A DNA stretch of 29,192 bases from a virus (IMGVR_UViG_3300029448_000285:1-29192), one strand, 5' to 3'. Positions 8,428 through 15,502 are shown, numbered from the stretch's first letter. The notes: a model not told the origin generated them from the sequence alone. A program made the numbers and translations.

Positions 8428-9013
8428 GCTGCAGGGCTTCCTTCCAAAAAAACGACGACTCCTCCTCCCTTGGCGTTCTGATTCCGTCCTGCCCGAAGAG
8501 CTCGTCATCGATGGCACGGTGTATGTCGTCCCAAAGGAATTGGCCCCCCTCGAGCTTGGTAACGGCGTCGTTCAGATAAGCCGTTAGTCCACACAAAACA
8601 CCAAACACCGAGCGATTCCCGGTGCTGTACTCCTCAGCCAATTTCAATACTGCTTCTAGCAGGTCCGCCACCTTGACAATGTCGTGGGCCGCGTCCGTGT
8701 ACTCGGTCGGGGTGCCGAACCGACGCTTCATGATGTCGTCCTCGTACTCTTGCATTTTGCCCGGCGTGCTGATGACGCGCTTGACCGGTGACGGTAGGTC
8801 GCCGGACTCCACCTCGGGCAGGTCGTGCTTGAGCGCAAGGTCTACGACCTCTAGCCAATCGCCTTTGTATTTTATGGCCTCCATCACGTCCATTGCGTAC
8901 ATCGCCACTAGGGCTGTGTGCTCGAGTACCGACTGCTGCCTGTTGAGCCTCATGATGCTCCACCTTGGCACGCAACCAAGGGTGCGATAATGACGATTAA
9001 ACCTCATCTTCAT
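8402..9013 (-). CDS. datZ: DatZ-like dATP triphosphohydrolase (HD domain)
   Basis: The 203-aa product is a YfbR/DatZ-type HD phosphohydrolase. The motifs line up with E. coli YfbR: VPRWSIMRLNRQQSVLEHT (conserved RW and first metal His, H32), KHDLPEVESGDLPSPVK (HD pair H63-D64, E67) and IVKVADLLEAVLK (final metal ligand D117). In Z-genome phages DatZ removes dATP by releasing triphosphate, so that adenine is kept out of phage DNA. It follows mazZ with a 17-nt overlap (ATG 9013; ATG 9007 is an alternative) and overlaps the tail chaperone. On motif alone it could be a general 5'-deoxynucleotidase; adjacency to purZ and mazZ makes DatZ the better call. Confidence 0.88.
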   Translation of the reverse strand: MKMRFNRHYRTLGCVPRWSIMRLNRQQSVLEHTALVAMYAMDVMEAIKYKGDWLEVVDLALKHDLPEVESGDLPSPVKRVISTPGKMQEYEDDIMKRRFGTPTEYTDAAHDIVKVADLLEAVLKLAEEYSTGNRSVFGVLCGLTAYLNDAVTKLEGGQFLWDDIHRAIDDELFGQDGIRTPREEESSFFWKEALQREEDSHTD

Positions 9014-9338
9014 CTCGGGTCTGTTTGTGGTACATACGGTTGTCGTACTTGCCGTATTTCTCCGGGTTGCGCTCGTAGTACATCAGGAACATGACGTTGC
9101 ACGCGACGTGGGCGAGATGTGAAAGCTTCGATTCGTGGTCCACGGCCTCCCCGGTCTCGAACGCCTCTAGGTGCCGTTTCATCGAGTCCAACACCGTCTC
9201 GTATGTTTGGCCCTTGAACCAATTATCGCGGTCGTACTTGTTGGCTCCCATGGCGGCGACCTCGGCCACCTCGTGCGTGAATAGCGGGTCCACTAGAGAT
9301 AGGCGCGTTTTGCCTCGGTTACTTCTTTGTGCGGGCAT
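8997..9338 (-). CDS. mazZ: MazZ-like dATP/dGTP diphosphohydrolase
   Basis: The 113-aa product matches the 'dATP/dGTP diphosphohydrolase, N-terminal' family (formerly DUF5664). Visible conserved blocks are HEVAEVAAMGANKYDRDNWF, a SMKRHLEAFETGEAVDHES helix and LSHLAHVACNVMFLMYYE, with Glu/Asp/His positions typical of an all-helical MazG-like metal site. In aminoadenine phages MazZ converts dGTP to dGMP, the substrate of PurZ, and can also remove dATP. The gene overlaps the end of purZ by 20 nt and the start of datZ by 17 nt, so the three are translated as a unit. The family also occurs in phages without purZ, so the specific role rests on context. Confidence 0.85.
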   Translation of the reverse strand: MPAQRSNRGKTRLSLVDPLFTHEVAEVAAMGANKYDRDNWFKGQTYETVLDSMKRHLEAFETGEAVDHESKLSHLAHVACNVMFLMYYERNPEKYGKYDNRMYHKQTRDEDEV

Positions 9339-10407
9339 GGTGCATAGTCATTTTTACATCCGAGTGCAGCGGCCCCCAACCGGTCCATACGACCGGAACT
9401 CCGGTCAACGCTTCGATGCGCTCTACCAATTCCCACGCCGGCCCCGTGTCGCCATCTTCCTGCAGGTAGTTGCAGAAATTCAGGAAGATTCCGGTGGTCC
9501 CGTTTACCTTGACCGCCTCTTGAATCTGACGGTCCGACCACGTGAAGATGCGGCGCGGCAACTTGGTCACGGTGGTGAACTCGGTCTTTTGGCCGATTGC
9601 TTCGAACGTCGTCTCTTCTTGGTCCGGGTAGCACGGTCCGCTCCATCCGCTGTAGGTCGCGCCGTCCTTGGTGCGGTTGGCCACGCGGATTGGGTACGTC
9701 CGGCACGCGCCGTACTTGTGTTGAATCATGGCCGGGTCGAACAGGGTGTCCGATGCGAGCTGTGCCACGGTGCACTCCCTGCTTGTCGTGTACGGGTAAA
9801 ATCCGCTATGCACCCCGAGGCTATAGCCCTGTGCACCCTCCAAAGCGAGCAGCTCCGCGCCGTACAACTTGTCCATGTACTCGGCGTGGTCGCACACCCG
9901 CACCTCCACATCGGTGCCGACAATGCCGGAGATGTAGCCATGGGGGTAGAGTCGGCCGGCCGTCACGGGCACTGCCGGGTCGCGGCGAAGTCGCTCCATA
10001 ATGGCCGCGCCGCTGCCCTTTTGCGTGGAGCCAATGCGAGTGATTTCGTTGCGCTCGAATTCGCTGTGCCGGGGCTGCAACACCGTCGCGTTTTCGTGCA
10101 CCAACACTTCGATGTTGTCTTTGCACGTCCTGTTGCGCACCGCGTGGTTCAATTCTCGCAGCAGGGCGTCCACATCTAGCACGGTGGCCGGAGCAATAAG
10201 AACGGTCTTGAGCTTGGGCGACACCACGCCATTCGCGAGCATGGTGTGAATCATCTCGGTGCCGTTCGGGTGAAAGTAGGTGTGACCGGCATTAGGCATC
10301 CACGCCGTAACCACGACGTCCGGTTTCATTATCATCGCCTGAAATCCGGCTAGCAGTCCTTTCCCGGTGCTGCCGAATTGTAAATCTGTAATTGAGTAGC
10401 TTTCCAT
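9319..10407 (-). CDS. purZ: PurZ: N6-succino-2-amino-2'-deoxyadenylate synthase (Z-genome biosynthesis)
   Basis: The 362-aa product is an adenylosuccinate-synthetase homologue, shorter than bacterial PurA (about 430 aa) as PurZ enzymes are. In order: LQFGSTGKGLLAGF (residues 9-22; the P-loop that in PurA is QWGDEGKG), NAGHT with the catalytic His42, STQKGSGAAIMER, ALEGAQGYSLGVHSGFYPYT, ACRTYPIRVAN, and a C-terminal RRIFTWSDRQIQEAV...VNGTTGIFLNF region. The catalytic Asp of PurA is Ser13 here, a change reported for PurZ that helps accept dGMP. The reaction joins dGMP and aspartate using (d)ATP; host PurB and kinases then make dZTP. The ATG at 10407 starts one base after the terminase stop, giving a strong coupled start. 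Upstream in-frame ATGs would overlap terminase. Confidence 0.93.
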   Translation of the reverse strand: MESYSITDLQFGSTGKGLLAGFQAMIMKPDVVVTAWMPNAGHTYFHPNGTEMIHTMLANGVVSPKLKTVLIAPATVLDVDALLRELNHAVRNRTCKDNIEVLVHENATVLQPRHSEFERNEITRIGSTQKGSGAAIMERLRRDPAVPVTAGRLYPHGYISGIVGTDVEVRVCDHAEYMDKLYGAELLALEGAQGYSLGVHSGFYPYTTSRECTVAQLASDTLFDPAMIQHKYGACRTYPIRVANRTKDGATYSGWSGPCYPDQEETTFEAIGQKTEFTTVTKLPRRIFTWSDRQIQEAVKVNGTTGIFLNFCNYLQEDGDTGPAWELVERIEALTGVPVVWTGWGPLHSDVKMTMHHARTKK

Positions 10408-10408
10408 T

Positions 10409-11554
10409 TTATCCAAAGGTATAGGTTCCATAATTAGGCCGCTTGGCCTTCCACATCGCAATATAGCGCAAAGCGTCGATTGCGTGGTCAGGTCCTTGCG
10501 GTTTGTTTAACAGGTGGCCGTTTTTGTCTTCTATCCACCGGTAATTGCGCAGTTCTTTGATTAGATTGGTTGCGTTTGGGCTCACCCCGAGTGGGCGAGA
10601 CCGCAGATAGTCAATCCCCGCCCGCACCGAGTCTGCGCCTTTCTCGCACGGGTGGATGTTGAACTTCCTGCTGTGTATTTGGTCAATCGATTTGGGCTCT
10701 GCGGAGTCCGCCACGACCAAGTCGTTTGGAGTCACGCCCCATTCGCGCAACTCGTCTGCTATGTTGTCGTTGGTCATGCCGGTGCCGTACAGGATTTCCG
10801 ACACCCACAGTCCCCAACCGTCAGAGAAGACCGAGACCACCGCTGTCGGGTCGTTGGTGTACCCGAAGTCTAGGCCGTAGCCCAAGAAGGTGTAGCCATC
10901 GGGCATGGGGCATTCGCGCCAATGGGTCAGAATGGATGCCCTCGGCAGTCCGCGCTCACCCAATCCATACACGCGCCAATAGTTCTCGTCGACCTCCTTG
11001 AGCCGTTCAATCTCGGCCACGATGTCCTTTGACAGGAACGGATTGTCTTTGTAGGTGGTCTGAAAAAAATCTGCGTCGTCACGCGGCAGCACCTGCTCGT
11101 ATATCCAATGATACTCATCCGATGGGTTGTAGTCGATGATGACACGACCCGTGGTCCGGAGCAGCAGTTGCCGCCAATCCTCAAGGTCGAGCTCATTCGC
11201 CTCGTTGACAAACAGAACGTCGCGCTTCCGGCCTCGCACCTTTTGCGGTTGGTCGATAGACAGGAACTCCACCATATTGTCCCATAGGCGGTACGTGTTT
11301 TCCGATTTGTTGTGCAAATCCGGGTTGTACACGCCTTCGCCCTCGAGAATCTCGAAGAAGTCACGCATGGCCGTGCCCTTAAGGCTTGGCAACGTCTTCC
11401 GCACGATGGTAATGACGAGGCCGGTGTTGTAATAGCACAATTCGATAAGGCATTGGAGAATCGAATACGTCTTGCCTGAGCGCGTGCCGCCCTGATGCAC
11501 CTGCACCTTGGCATCGCTGTTCTTTACATGGTAGTATGTGGCCGGCTGCTTCAT
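10409..11554 (-). CDS. terL: Terminase large subunit
   Basis: The start is the ATG at 11554, overlapping the small-subunit stop by 4 nt. The 381-aa product has the packaging ATPase Walker A at residues 22-29 (GGTRSGKT), Walker B in DVLFVNEANELDLEDW, and a C-terminal RNase-H-like nuclease with GYGLDFGYTNDPTAVV, DLVVADSAEPKSIDQI and GPDHAIDALRY. This is the ATP-driven motor that cuts and packages concatemeric DNA. It is compact compared with many TerL proteins but all main motifs are present. It sits directly upstream of purZ in what is probably one transcript. Confidence 0.96.
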   Translation of the reverse strand: MKQPATYYHVKNSDAKVQVHQGGTRSGKTYSILQCLIELCYYNTGLVITIVRKTLPSLKGTAMRDFFEILEGEGVYNPDLHNKSENTYRLWDNMVEFLSIDQPQKVRGRKRDVLFVNEANELDLEDWRQLLLRTTGRVIIDYNPSDEYHWIYEQVLPRDDADFFQTTYKDNPFLSKDIVAEIERLKEVDENYWRVYGLGERGLPRASILTHWRECPMPDGYTFLGYGLDFGYTNDPTAVVSVFSDGWGLWVSEILYGTGMTNDNIADELREWGVTPNDLVVADSAEPKSIDQIHSRKFNIHPCEKGADSVRAGIDYLRSRPLGVSPNATNLIKELRNYRWIEDKNGHLLNKPQGPDHAIDALRYIAMWKAKRPNYGTYTFG

Positions 11555-11865
11555 TCGAACCAAGTGAGCGGTTTCTTTTGCACGGTCTCCACCTCTTGTC
11601 GCTCTACGTATCCGCGGCCCTTGCCTTTGGTCTTCAGGAAGAAGATGGTGGCGGCAGGGTTGCCGTCTTGGATGAGCTTGTGCAAGTGGGATTCGCCGAA
11701 ATCGATGGCGGACTCGGTTATCTCCTGCACGCGGCGCTTGTACTTCTCGTCTTTCATCCACCGGTAGTGGCTCACCCGGCCGATGCCGGTCGCCTTGCTC
11801 GCGGTCGTGACCACGCCCAACGAGCGCTCCAACGCAGCGAGGAATTGTTCCTGTTTTTCTGTCAT
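11551..11865 (-). CDS. terS: Terminase small subunit
   Basis: The 104-aa product starts with a helix-turn-helix (LGVVTTASKATGIGRVSHYRW) and continues with a helical oligomerisation region ending in PAATIFFLKTKGKGRGYVER, the usual pattern of helix-turn-helix small terminases. It recognises the packaging start site and delivers DNA to TerL. ATGA overlaps occur at both ends, with the ParB-like gene upstream and terL downstream. Confidence 0.9.
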   Translation of the reverse strand: MTEKQEQFLAALERSLGVVTTASKATGIGRVSHYRWMKDEKYKRRVQEITESAIDFGESHLHKLIQDGNPAATIFFLKTKGKGRGYVERQEVETVQKKPLTWFE

Positions 11866-12281
11866 AGCTTCTTACCGCATTTGTCGCAAGTCTCGGATTC
11901 GGCAGTCTCTTCTACCTGTGGCGTCCACACGTCAAGGCCCCACTCCTGCAGGGACACGGCCTCCCAATCGTTGGCCAAAAGGTCCCAATCCCATTGGCCG
12001 AACGAAACGTTGTCCTTGATGAGGAACTCCCGGCTGCGCTTGTCGTCCCAATCGGCGATGTATACCGGAACTTCGGTAATCCCTGCCTCTTTCGCCGCTC
12101 GCAATCGCATGTTGCCGCCGAGCACAACGAACTGTGGGTTAACCACTAGTGGTCGCGCCTCTAGCATCTCGGGAAACTCCTTGACGCTCTGTACCAACAC
12201 CCGGAACTTGTCAGCGCTGATTGACCGCGGGTTTTGCGGGTTGGGGCTTAACACCTCGATTGGGACTCGTTCGAACTTCAT
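11862..12281 (-). CDS. ParB/Srx-fold nuclease-domain protein, 139 aa
   Basis: The start is the ATG at 12281, overlapping the stop of the 47-aa membrane ORF by 4 nt. The N-terminal part is a ParB-like domain: VPIEVLSPNPQNPRSI, RPLVVNPQFVVLGGNMRLRA and AAKEAGITEVPVYIADWDD; the GGxxR motif is the nucleotide-binding signature of the fold. The C-terminal part ends in CDKCGKKL, a possible single zinc knuckle. Phage ParB-domain proteins often sit beside terminase genes and may assist DNA processing or methylation control. Whether this one is a CTPase, a nuclease or a DNA adaptor cannot be told from sequence. Confidence 0.85.
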   Translation of the reverse strand: MKFERVPIEVLSPNPQNPRSISADKFRVLVQSVKEFPEMLEARPLVVNPQFVVLGGNMRLRAAKEAGITEVPVYIADWDDKRSREFLIKDNVSFGQWDWDLLANDWEAVSLQEWGLDVWTPQVEETAESETCDKCGKKL

Positions 12282-12421
12282 GAAATCGCAACTCCGGTTA
12301 CTGACAACACACAGACCGCCAATTCGTCCACGGCCACTTCTTGCATGTAGTACAAACGTCGGCACATATTGATGAGAGTGAGCATGGCGATGAAAGCAAA
12401 CAGGGCCTTAGAGACTGACAT
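12278..12421 (-). CDS. Small membrane protein, 47 aa
   Basis: A short ORF lies between the Cys-rich gene and the ParB-like gene. The ATG is 14 nt inside the upstream gene and the TGA overlaps the next ATG by 4 nt, the same coupling seen throughout the genome. The N-terminal residues SKALFAFIAMLTLINM form a plausible transmembrane helix, followed by basic CRR and a second apolar stretch at the C terminus. It fills an otherwise empty 126-nt gap. Function unknown. Confidence 0.6.
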   Translation of the reverse strand: MSVSKALFAFIAMLTLINMCRRLYYMQEVAVDELAVCVLSVTGVAIS

Positions 12422-12818
12422 GAAGGGCGCGTTTCATTTCGTCTCGCATCTGCTTCAGGCACGGGCCGCACCCGGTAGTTTTGCGGTTGGTCTTGAGGAT
12501 TTCGTTACTGAGCTCCACCAACTCGTCAATCTCCGGTCTGCTGAACCTCCTTTTCCCCTCGGTGCGCTCTACAAAATCCTTGGCCTTCGCATAGGACGAT
12601 TCTGGCACGTCGCGCCCCCAAAATCCCACCGGGCAGCCCGATGCTGCTATGCGGGTCTTGACTTCCATAACGCAACCGCAGAGCTTGTATTTCTCCCCTT
12701 TGAGCTGCACGCGCTTTCCTGTGCCCAATGGGCCGCAGCTGCCGGTTGACTTTTGGTAGTATTTGCATTGGCGGCAAATGTTCATCCGCGCTTGGCTTAC
12801 CTTCCTATTTGTGAACAT
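12408..12818 (-). CDS. Cysteine-rich, probable zinc-binding phage protein, 136 aa
   Basis: The first half has a set of paired cysteines: ICRQCKYYQKSTGSC, KYKLCGCVMEVKTRI and SGCPVGFWGR, consistent with one or two zinc sites. This layout resembles a family of small Cys-rich proteins in Bacteroidota phages. The C-terminal half is helical, with TTGCGPCLKQMRDEM at the end. It overlaps the sigma-like gene by 14 nt. An alternative start is the internal ATG at 12785. A DNA or protein adaptor role near replication and packaging genes is possible but unproven. Confidence 0.75.
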   Translation of the reverse strand: MFTNRKVSQARMNICRQCKYYQKSTGSCGPLGTGKRVQLKGEKYKLCGCVMEVKTRIAASGCPVGFWGRDVPESSYAKAKDFVERTEGKRRFSRPEIDELVELSNEILKTNRKTTGCGPCLKQMRDEMKRALHVSL

Positions 12819-13278
12819 CGAAATGCGTTTTCAGTGTTTTGTGTGTCTTTCTCAGGCTGTAGTATATCGTGCCTATCGGTATCCCGCTCTCCTCGGCTAG
12901 CTCTGTCATCGACTGCCCCTGCAGCCTCAACTCGAACAGCGTCTTGTCGAACCAAGGCAGCCGGCGCACCACTAGGTCGATGTACTCACGTAAAAAAACG
13001 ATTGTCATATCATCCTCGGCCGGCAAATCGACCTCGGGGTGGTCTAGTATTTTGTACATCCGGGCGAATTTGCCCGTCTTGGCTTGTCTAAATAGAGCGA
13101 GGATGTGGTACCCCCACGGCTTGCCATCTAATATGGCCTGTAGGTGCGGCAGGTCTCGAATCCTCAGGTACACCGTGTGCAGAAGGTCGTGCGGGTCTCT
13201 GTGGTACCGACGCGCGTACTTCATCAAACCGCCGTAATTTGCGGTTATCCACCGGTCGTATTGGTCCTTAGGCTCCAA
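12805..13278 (-). CDS. Sigma-70-like transcription regulator
   Basis: The 157-aa product (from a TTG start at 13278) has two sigma-factor-like parts: a region-2-like helical segment (YARRYHRDPHDLLHTVYLRI) and a region-4-like helix-turn-helix (SMTELAEESGIPIGTIYYSL followed by RKTHKTLKTHF). No ATG lies before the region-2 homology, so a TTG or other rare start is required; TTG 13278 overlaps the NinG stop by 11 nt. Placed just before terminase and the structural genes, it is a good candidate for switching host RNA polymerase to late promoters. Confidence 0.78.
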   Translation of the reverse strand: MEPKDQYDRWITANYGGLMKYARRYHRDPHDLLHTVYLRIRDLPHLQAILDGKPWGYHILALFRQAKTGKFARMYKILDHPEVDLPAEDDMTIVFLREYIDLVVRRLPWFDKTLFELRLQGQSMTELAEESGIPIGTIYYSLRKTHKTLKTHFDVHK

Positions 13279-13675
13279 GCTTTCTTGCCTCGTGCCGATA
13301 GTGCTCAAGTATTTCCTCCAATTCCTCAATCGAGTATTTGCGCATCTCCTTTGACATCCGCACCAACTCGTCCGCCGTGCCTTCTCCGTAAACGCGGTCA
13401 AGCTCTTGAGCGAATTTGTACTGCTCACCGCTGCGGAATCCGTTGCACGGCTTACACTGAAACTGCACATTGAGCTCGTGCCACCTAGTAGACATCGCCG
13501 CCCTGCTCATGAAATGGCCGGCATCGACCTCCTTCCAATGCTTGGTGGCACCGCAGGTGAAACAGGTAGCGTAGCCACGACTATCGGCATTTCTCAGCCG
13601 GACGTATCGAGAGAATTCCCGGTCAATCGCCTTCTTCAGCACGTTTCGTGGTCTCTTTTTTTTTGATTTCGCCAA
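13268..13675 (-). CDS. ninG: NinG/Rap-like recombination protein
   Basis: The product (135 aa from TTG 13675; GTG 13642 would give 124 aa) has a basic N terminus and the lambda NinG signature: TCFTCGATKHW with Cys38/Cys41, DAGHFMSR with His54, RWHELNVQFQCKPCNGFRSG with Cys74/Cys77, and a helical tail. NinG (Rap) is a Holliday-junction/D-loop endonuclease with an HNH-like zinc fold that helps recombination-dependent replication. The start region overlaps the upstream gene across an A9 tract. No ATG is available near the N terminus. Confidence 0.85.
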   Translation of the reverse strand: MAKSKKKRPRNVLKKAIDREFSRYVRLRNADSRGYATCFTCGATKHWKEVDAGHFMSRAAMSTRWHELNVQFQCKPCNGFRSGEQYKFAQELDRVYGEGTADELVRMSKEMRKYSIEELEEILEHYRHEARKLGA

Positions 13676-14090
13676 GTTGCAATAAGTCTTCTTCCGTCAA
13701 AGAAACGAAATCCGGCTTACGCGCACTACTCCTTTCGTGGTCGTCGCGCCTCGGCTCGTTTGCCCGTTCCCTCCACTCCGCTGCTGTAGACCCGTCGTAC
13801 TTAATCAAAAGACCCACGATGTCCGGCGTCTTGAGGCGACCGTATAAATCGACCCGCCCTTGCTCAATCTGCCGTAACACCAACTCCACCTCCTCTACTT
13901 TTAGAGTGGGCACAGCCTCGATTATAGAATCCACACAATCCGTGTACTCGTCCTGCGTGGTTAGGCGCTTGGTTGCGTCTACGCGGTCGGACAATTTGAC
14001 CACCCGCACTAACATCCACATCTTGAGGATTGGCTGCCTCGTCAGCCGGCTTACACTTGTACCTTGGTGTGCGGTCTGTGCAGACAGCAA
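13623..14090 (-). CDS. Conserved phage protein following the replication initiator
   Basis: The reading frame is clearly coding from about 14,090 to 13,623. The ATG at 14021 would remove a helix (SRLTRQPILK) that looks genuine, so I prefer TTG 14090, 10 nt after the upstream stop; the start is uncertain. The product has LTTQDEYTDCVDSIIEAVP, LKVEEVELVLRQIEQGR and VDLYGRLKTPDIVGLLIKYD. This 'LYGRLDxxxIxxxxxxYxxER' layout recalls a protein often paired with replication genes in Bacteroidota phages and mobile elements. A role as replication accessory or helicase loader is inferred only from location. Confidence 0.7.
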   Translation of the reverse strand: MLSAQTAHQGTSVSRLTRQPILKMWMLVRVVKLSDRVDATKRLTTQDEYTDCVDSIIEAVPTLKVEEVELVLRQIEQGRVDLYGRLKTPDIVGLLIKYDGSTAAEWRERANEPRRDDHERSSARKPDFVSLTEEDLLQLGEIKKKETTKRAEEGD

Positions 14091-14100
14091 GCACCGCGGG

Positions 14101-14745
14101 TCACTGAGAAGCCCAATCGTTGAGGGCCTGATGGTCGAATCCCGGGTCAACTCGTTTTTTAGACTTGCGGTCAAAGAAAATGCCTTGGTATCCATTGGCT
14201 ATGCTGTTGTTGATTGCCGCAATCGCGGCGGCCATGTCGCCACCCGACTCGGCCTGCAGTTTGTGCAACGCGGCCTGTTCACCACGCTGCGTATATTTTT
14301 TTATTCTCCGTTCTGCTCGGTCCGTTTTCCATGTGGCCCAAACCGACCTGAACTCCTCGCAATCCCAAGGGTAGAGGATTTGTTCCTTGGTTTGGGTATT
14401 TGTTTTTTTCTTCGGTAAGACGTGCCTATCAGACAGGAACTCCGTGCCGCTCAGGTCGGCAGCGCGTGCCGGGTTGCTCGGCAGGAGAGAGCATAAGTAG
14501 CGCTTGCGTCCGTCGAACCCGCTGCGCTCCACTAGGCCAAGCTCGACCAAGTGGGCAAGGCTCTTTCGCACCGTTCGTTGCGCGATACCCACGAATTCCG
14601 ACAGATGCCGGTCGCTAACGAAACAGGGTTGGTCTCGCTGCGTGAACGAGTCGATTTCCATCAACACTATCTTGTCATACCAAGTCATCCGGTCGTCCTC
14701 CCAAACCTCACGCGGTATCCAAATTCCCTTCCAATCTCTCGGCAT
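14101..14745 (-). CDS. Replication initiator-like protein (winged helix + DnaD-like C-terminus)
   Basis: The N-terminal ~100 residues form a winged helix typical of DnaD/RepA-type initiators: IWIPREVWEDDRMTWYDKIV, CFVSDRHLSEFVGIAQRTVR and KSLAHLVELGLVERSG. The C-terminal part (EEFRSVWATWKTDR and MAAAIAAINNSIANGYQGIF) matches the helical region that in many phage initiators ends with 'SIANGWxGLF'. It probably binds the origin and recruits the host helicase. It is the only obvious replication gene; no polymerase, primase or helicase was found. Confidence 0.82.
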   Translation of the reverse strand: MPRDWKGIWIPREVWEDDRMTWYDKIVLMEIDSFTQRDQPCFVSDRHLSEFVGIAQRTVRKSLAHLVELGLVERSGFDGRKRYLCSLLPSNPARAADLSGTEFLSDRHVLPKKKTNTQTKEQILYPWDCEEFRSVWATWKTDRAERRIKKYTQRGEQAALHKLQAESGGDMAAAIAAINNSIANGYQGIFFDRKSKKRVDPGFDHQALNDWASQ

Positions 14746-14932
14746 CGATTTGTTTTTTGAGGACCGCGGCGTATTCGCTCAGTTTAACGTACTCGTCGCT
14801 GAACATCCCGCGATGCCGACTAATGAGGCACGGCGCGACCGTGTCGATAGTCAAGTGGAACGTTTCCACCACTCCGCGGTCGATGTAGTCCTGCACATCT
14901 TTGTGATGCTGCACTAGCTCCTTCCCTGTCAT
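14708..14932 (-). CDS. Hypothetical protein, 74 aa
   Basis: The start at ATG 14932 overlaps the stop of the HTH gene by 4 nt; the end overlaps the initiator gene by 38 nt. The product (MTGKELVQHHKDVQDYIDRG...) is helical, with LSEYAAVLKKQIDAERLEGN at the C terminus. No family recognised. Sandwiched between a regulator and the replication initiator, it may be a replication or regulatory accessory. Confidence 0.65.
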   Translation of the reverse strand: MTGKELVQHHKDVQDYIDRGVVETFHLTIDTVAPCLISRHRGMFSDEYVKLSEYAAVLKKQIDAERLEGNLDTA

Positions 14933-15135
14933 CCTCTCATCTCGGTTTCGTGTTGTACCACTGCGAAGCACAGCCGCGAAGGTTCCACCTTCCTGCCAAT
15001 CTCCGGGGCGTACTTCAAGAATCCGCGCGGGTTGAGTCTCATCCAATTACGCACGGTGGCCGGGGCCACGCCAAGGAATTTGGCGCAGCCTACCGGTCCT
15101 CCGAACTCATTGACCACGTCGTGCAAGGATGTCAT
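14929..15135 (-). CDS. YdaS/Cro-like helix-turn-helix regulator, 68 aa
   Basis: The product is a single small HTH: HDVVNEFGGPVGCAKFLGVA followed by PATVRNWMRLNPRGFLKYAP. 'GG...CAxxLGVxxxTVxxW' matches YdaS/Cro-type DNA-binding proteins. No partner lysogeny repressor or integrase was found, so it is more likely an early-gene or replication regulator than part of a genetic switch. It overlaps the upstream gene by 29 nt and the next by 4 nt. Confidence 0.82.
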   Translation of the reverse strand: MTSLHDVVNEFGGPVGCAKFLGVAPATVRNWMRLNPRGFLKYAPEIGRKVEPSRLCFAVVQHETEMRG

Positions 15136-15502
15136 CTCGCATTTTTAAAAGGATTTCCGCGGTACTCTCAATCGCCGGTGGATGAGGAGTAGACCCAAGT
15201 ATGGTAATTGCCGCGTTGATGGCCCATTGCACGCCGACTTCGGCGCCTCGGGCGTTGTTGTTGGTGCGCGGTTGGTTGAACGGCATTTCTTTCTTGATTT
15301 TGAGCTTGACGCCCCAATTAGACTCCACCTTCTCGTAGAGCACCTCATCACCCACTTTGTATGGCGGGTTGAGCGGGTCTGTGCTTGAACATTGGCCGCA
15401 CATTCCATCTTCCATTCTCACCTCGTAGTCGTAGAACTTCTTGCCATGGGCTTCCCATTCGCCGTCCTCGCGCATCAAATAGAGTATCTTACTTTTGTTC
15501 AT
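15107..15502 (-). CDS. Hypothetical early protein, 131 aa
   Basis: The ATG at 15502 overlaps the upstream stop by 14 nt (an in-frame start at 15532 is possible). The N-terminal region is strand-rich (KILYLMREDGEWEAHGKKFY, GMCGQCSST), followed by VGDEVLYEKVESNWGVKLKI, a small beta-barrel-like pattern, and a C-terminal helical segment. Two Cys (CGQC) could bind a metal. No family recognised. Confidence 0.7.
   Translation of the reverse strand: MNKSKILYLMREDGEWEAHGKKFYDYEVRMEDGMCGQCSSTDPLNPPYKVGDEVLYEKVESNWGVKLKIKKEMPFNQPRTNNNARGAEVGVQWAINAAITILGSTPHPPAIESTAEILLKMRDDILARRGQ

Noticed and set aside
9091-10179. Long plus-strand ORF (362 codons) opposite purZ/mazZ
   Set aside because: It is antisense to well-supported genes and its composition mirrors theirs. 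It has no recognisable domain; the purZ motifs on the other strand are decisive.
13864-14094. GTG-started minus-strand ORF overlapping the gene after the initiator
   Set aside because: Another frame of the same region encodes a longer protein with conserved-looking helices; this one is Arg/Gly-rich and overlaps it completely.
14929-15135. Lysogeny switch centred on the Cro-like HTH gene
   Set aside because: No integrase, opposing repressor, divergent promoter or attachment site was found, and all genes run in one direction.
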